This document shows, one piece after another, positions 61,519-64,000 of a stretch of DNA of 64,000 nucleotides (its first letter is position 1; every line of letters starts with the position of its first letter). The notes below the pieces were generated by a model. The model worked only from the letters and a program-made list of their open reading frames with translations. It was not told the DNA's origin and searched no databases. This DNA comes from Bradyrhizobium rifense (GTDB lineage: Bacteria; Pseudomonadota; Alphaproteobacteria; Rhizobiales; Xanthobacteraceae): contig NZ_VSSS01000031.1 in the NCBI RefSeq assembly GCF_008123425.1, positions 62,001-126,000 of the forward strand, written 5' to 3'. Both the position numbers and the translations under genes were made by a program.

Positions 61519-62349
61519 ATGGCGCGCAAGTCAACGACGCAGCGGGTGGTGGTCTCGACGATCGGGGCGTGGTTCTTCGGCTTCCTGATCTTCTTCCCGA
61601 TCCTGTGGATGGTGCTGGCGAGCTTCAAGACCGAGCTTGAGGCCTTCGCCATTCCGCCGTCCTTCCTGTTCTTCCACTGGACCACGGAAAACTATGCGAC
61701 GGTGCAGGAGCGCAGCGACTATCTGCTCCATGCCATGAACTCGATCATCATCGCCGGCGGCTCGACGCTGATTGCGCTCTTGATTGCCATTCCTGCGGCC
61801 TGGTCGATGGCGTTCTCGCCGACCAAGCGCACCAAGGACATCCTGCTCTGGATGCTCTCGACCAAGATGATGCCGCCGGTCGGCGTGCTGGTGCCGATCT
61901 ACCTGATCTACAAGAGTTTTGGTTTGCTCGATTCCCGCATTGGCCTCGTCTTCATTCTCTGCCTCGGCAATCTGCCGATCGTGATCTGGATGCTGTTCAC
62001 CTATTTCAAGGAAATCCCGCGCGACATCCTCGAAGCCGCGCGCATGGACGGCGCCACGATCGGCCGCGAGCTCGTCTATGTGCTGACGCCGATGGCGATC
62101 CCGGGGTTGGCGTCGACCATGCTGCTCAATCTGATCCTCGCCTGGAACGAGGCGTTCTGGACGCTCAATCTGTCGACCTCGAATGCCGCGCCGCTCACGG
62201 TGTTCATCGCGTCCTATTCCAGTCCGGAAGGACTGTTCTGGGCCAAGCTGTCGGCGGCTTCCACGCTGGCGATCGCGCCCATCATCATCCTCGGTTGGTT
62301 CAGCCAGAAGCAGCTCGTGCGCGGGCTCACCTTCGGCGCGGTAAAGTAA
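61519..62349 (+). CDS. smoG: polyol ABC transporter permease 2 (SmoG/MalG-type)
   Basis: The product has 276 residues from ATG 61519, four bases after the previous stop. It has six membrane segments. The EAA motif is PRDILEAARMDGATIGRELVYVLTPMAIPG. Family is MalG/UgpE. It forms the translocation pore with the previous permease. Confidence 0.92.
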   Translation: MARKSTTQRVVVSTIGAWFFGFLIFFPILWMVLASFKTELEAFAIPPSFLFFHWTTENYATVQERSDYLLHAMNSIIIAGGSTLIALLIAIPAAWSMAFSPTKRTKDILLWMLSTKMMPPVGVLVPIYLIYKSFGLLDSRIGLVFILCLGNLPIVIWMLFTYFKEIPRDILEAARMDGATIGRELVYVLTPMAIPGLASTMLLNLILAWNEAFWTLNLSTSNAAPLTVFIASYSSPEGLFWAKLSAASTLAIAPIIILGWFSQKQLVRGLTFGAVK

Positions 62350-62364
62350 AGGGGCTGCCGGATC

Positions 62365-63372
<1,008 letters not shown>

Positions 63373-63392
63373 CAAGAAACGGAAAGTCGACC

Positions 63393-64000
63393 ATGTACCT
63401 GGAAAAATTCAAGCTGAGCGGCAAGACCGCGTTCATCACCGGCGGCGGGCAGGGCATCGGGCTTGCCTGCGCGGAGGCGCTGGCAGAGGCCGGTGCCAAG
63501 GTCATCATCGGTGACCGCGACAGCAAGGTCGCCAGCGACGCCACGGCCAGCCTGAAGGCAAAGGGTTTTGACATCGAGACCGCGATCATGGACGTCACGG
63601 ACACCAAGCGCGTGGCGGAGGTCGCCAATGATCTCGTTGCCCGTCACGGCAAGGTCGACATCCTCGTCAACAATGCCGGCATTGCCCGCAGCGAAACGCC
63701 GGCCGAGACCGTCACCGACGAGCACTGGCTCAACGTCATTGACGTCAATCTCAACGGCACCTTCTGGTGCTGCCGCGAGTTCGGCAAGCACATGCTCAAG
63801 GCCAAGAGCGGCGCCATCGTCAACGTCGGCTCGATGTCCGGCTTCATCGTCAACAAGCCGCAGGAACAGTGCTTCTACAACGCCTCCAAGGCCGGCGTGC
63901 ACCATCTGACCAAGTCGCTGGCCGCCGAATGGGGCGCGCGCGGTATCCGCGTCAACGCTGTGGCCCCAACCTATATCGACACGCCGCTCAACGCCTTCGT
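63393..64000 (+). CDS. SDR-family polyol dehydrogenase (3' end outside window)
   Basis: The first 202 residues are in the window. The NAD motif is TGGGQGIG (16-23), the NNAG motif is at 93-96, and the catalytic residues are Ser147 in GSMSG, Tyr162 and Lys166 in YNASK. The GSMSGFIVNKPQ stretch is shared with galactitol, sorbitol and arabinitol dehydrogenases of the SDR family. It would oxidise the imported polyol to the ketose. The gene belongs to the same operon, 20 bases after the ATPase stop, and continues beyond 64000. Confidence 0.87.
   Translation, partial: MYLEKFKLSGKTAFITGGGQGIGLACAEALAEAGAKVIIGDRDSKVASDATASLKAKGFDIETAIMDVTDTKRVAEVANDLVARHGKVDILVNNAGIARSETPAETVTDEHWLNVIDVNLNGTFWCCREFGKHMLKAKSGAIVNVGSMSGFIVNKPQEQCFYNASKAGVHHLTKSLAAEWGARGIRVNAVAPTYIDTPLNAF

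Overview
The window looks like chromosomal DNA of a Bradyrhizobium-type alphaproteobacterium. It is GC-rich and densely coding. It has an frc/oxc oxalate locus, a ChvE-GguAB sugar importer, an SmoEFGK-like polyol importer, and several short palindromic intergenic repeats of the REP/RARE kind known from Bradyrhizobium. I see no rRNA, tRNA, CRISPR array, prophage or insertion sequence. Both ends cut a gene: an AHSA1/SRPBCC protein on the left and a polyol-type short-chain dehydrogenase on the right.

Layout. 1-5.6 kb: small housekeeping and stress genes (SRPBCC, PhyH-like dioxygenase, secreted alpha/beta hydrolase, ribosomal protein bS21, cold-shock protein, three small unknowns, a GNAT). 5.6-12 kb: oxalate catabolism, with a gntR-oxc-frc operon divergent from an ADP-forming CoA ligase and two identical 17-bp palindromes between them. 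12-19.5 kb: IclR regulator, NYN-LOTUS protein, adenine deaminase, then the glyoxylate-to-glycerate set gcl-hyi-glxR. 20-22.5 kb: a split sulfopyruvate-decarboxylase-like ThDP enzyme divergent from a D-2-hydroxyacid dehydrogenase. 22.6-31.9 kb: an orphan FlgC-like rod protein, a GNAT, an Orn/Lys/Arg decarboxylase preceded by a perfect 14-bp stem-loop, a Tat-exported bicupin of the oxalate decarboxylase family, an Lrp/ald divergent pair, and a long 4-hydroxyacetophenone-monooxygenase-type Baeyer-Villiger monooxygenase. 32-33 kb: a YeiH-type permease.

33.2-41.9 kb is the most unusual region. It combines a sulfonate/nitrate-type ABC importer, whose binding protein carries an extra NosL-like C-terminal part, a Crp/Fnr regulator without the FNR cysteines, a DUF971 protein, a ferredoxin-NADP-reductase-like flavoprotein, an AprA/SdhA-like flavoprotein, an AprB-like 2x[4Fe-4S] ferredoxin and a HEAT-repeat protein. 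A shared motif, AACTAAT(T/C)G, recurs in the intergenic regions of the two arms. This suggests one co-regulated redox module of unknown substrate.

42-55.8 kb is sugar catabolism: an FAH-superfamily keto-deoxy-sugar-acid dehydratase candidate, a YtfQRT-YjfF-type importer, a FadR-type regulator, a galactose/arabinose 1-dehydrogenase, a mutarotase, an SMP-30 lactonase and ChvE-GguAB. Together these would import aldoses such as galactose or arabinose and oxidise them to the aldonate. 56-64 kb holds a soluble PAS histidine kinase and then a polyol operon (HAD phosphatase, SorC regulator, SmoE-F-G-K-like ABC system, polyol dehydrogenase). In all three sugar/polyol ABC systems a stem-loop follows the binding-protein gene.

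All functions are read from sequence motifs and gene context. No database search was run.
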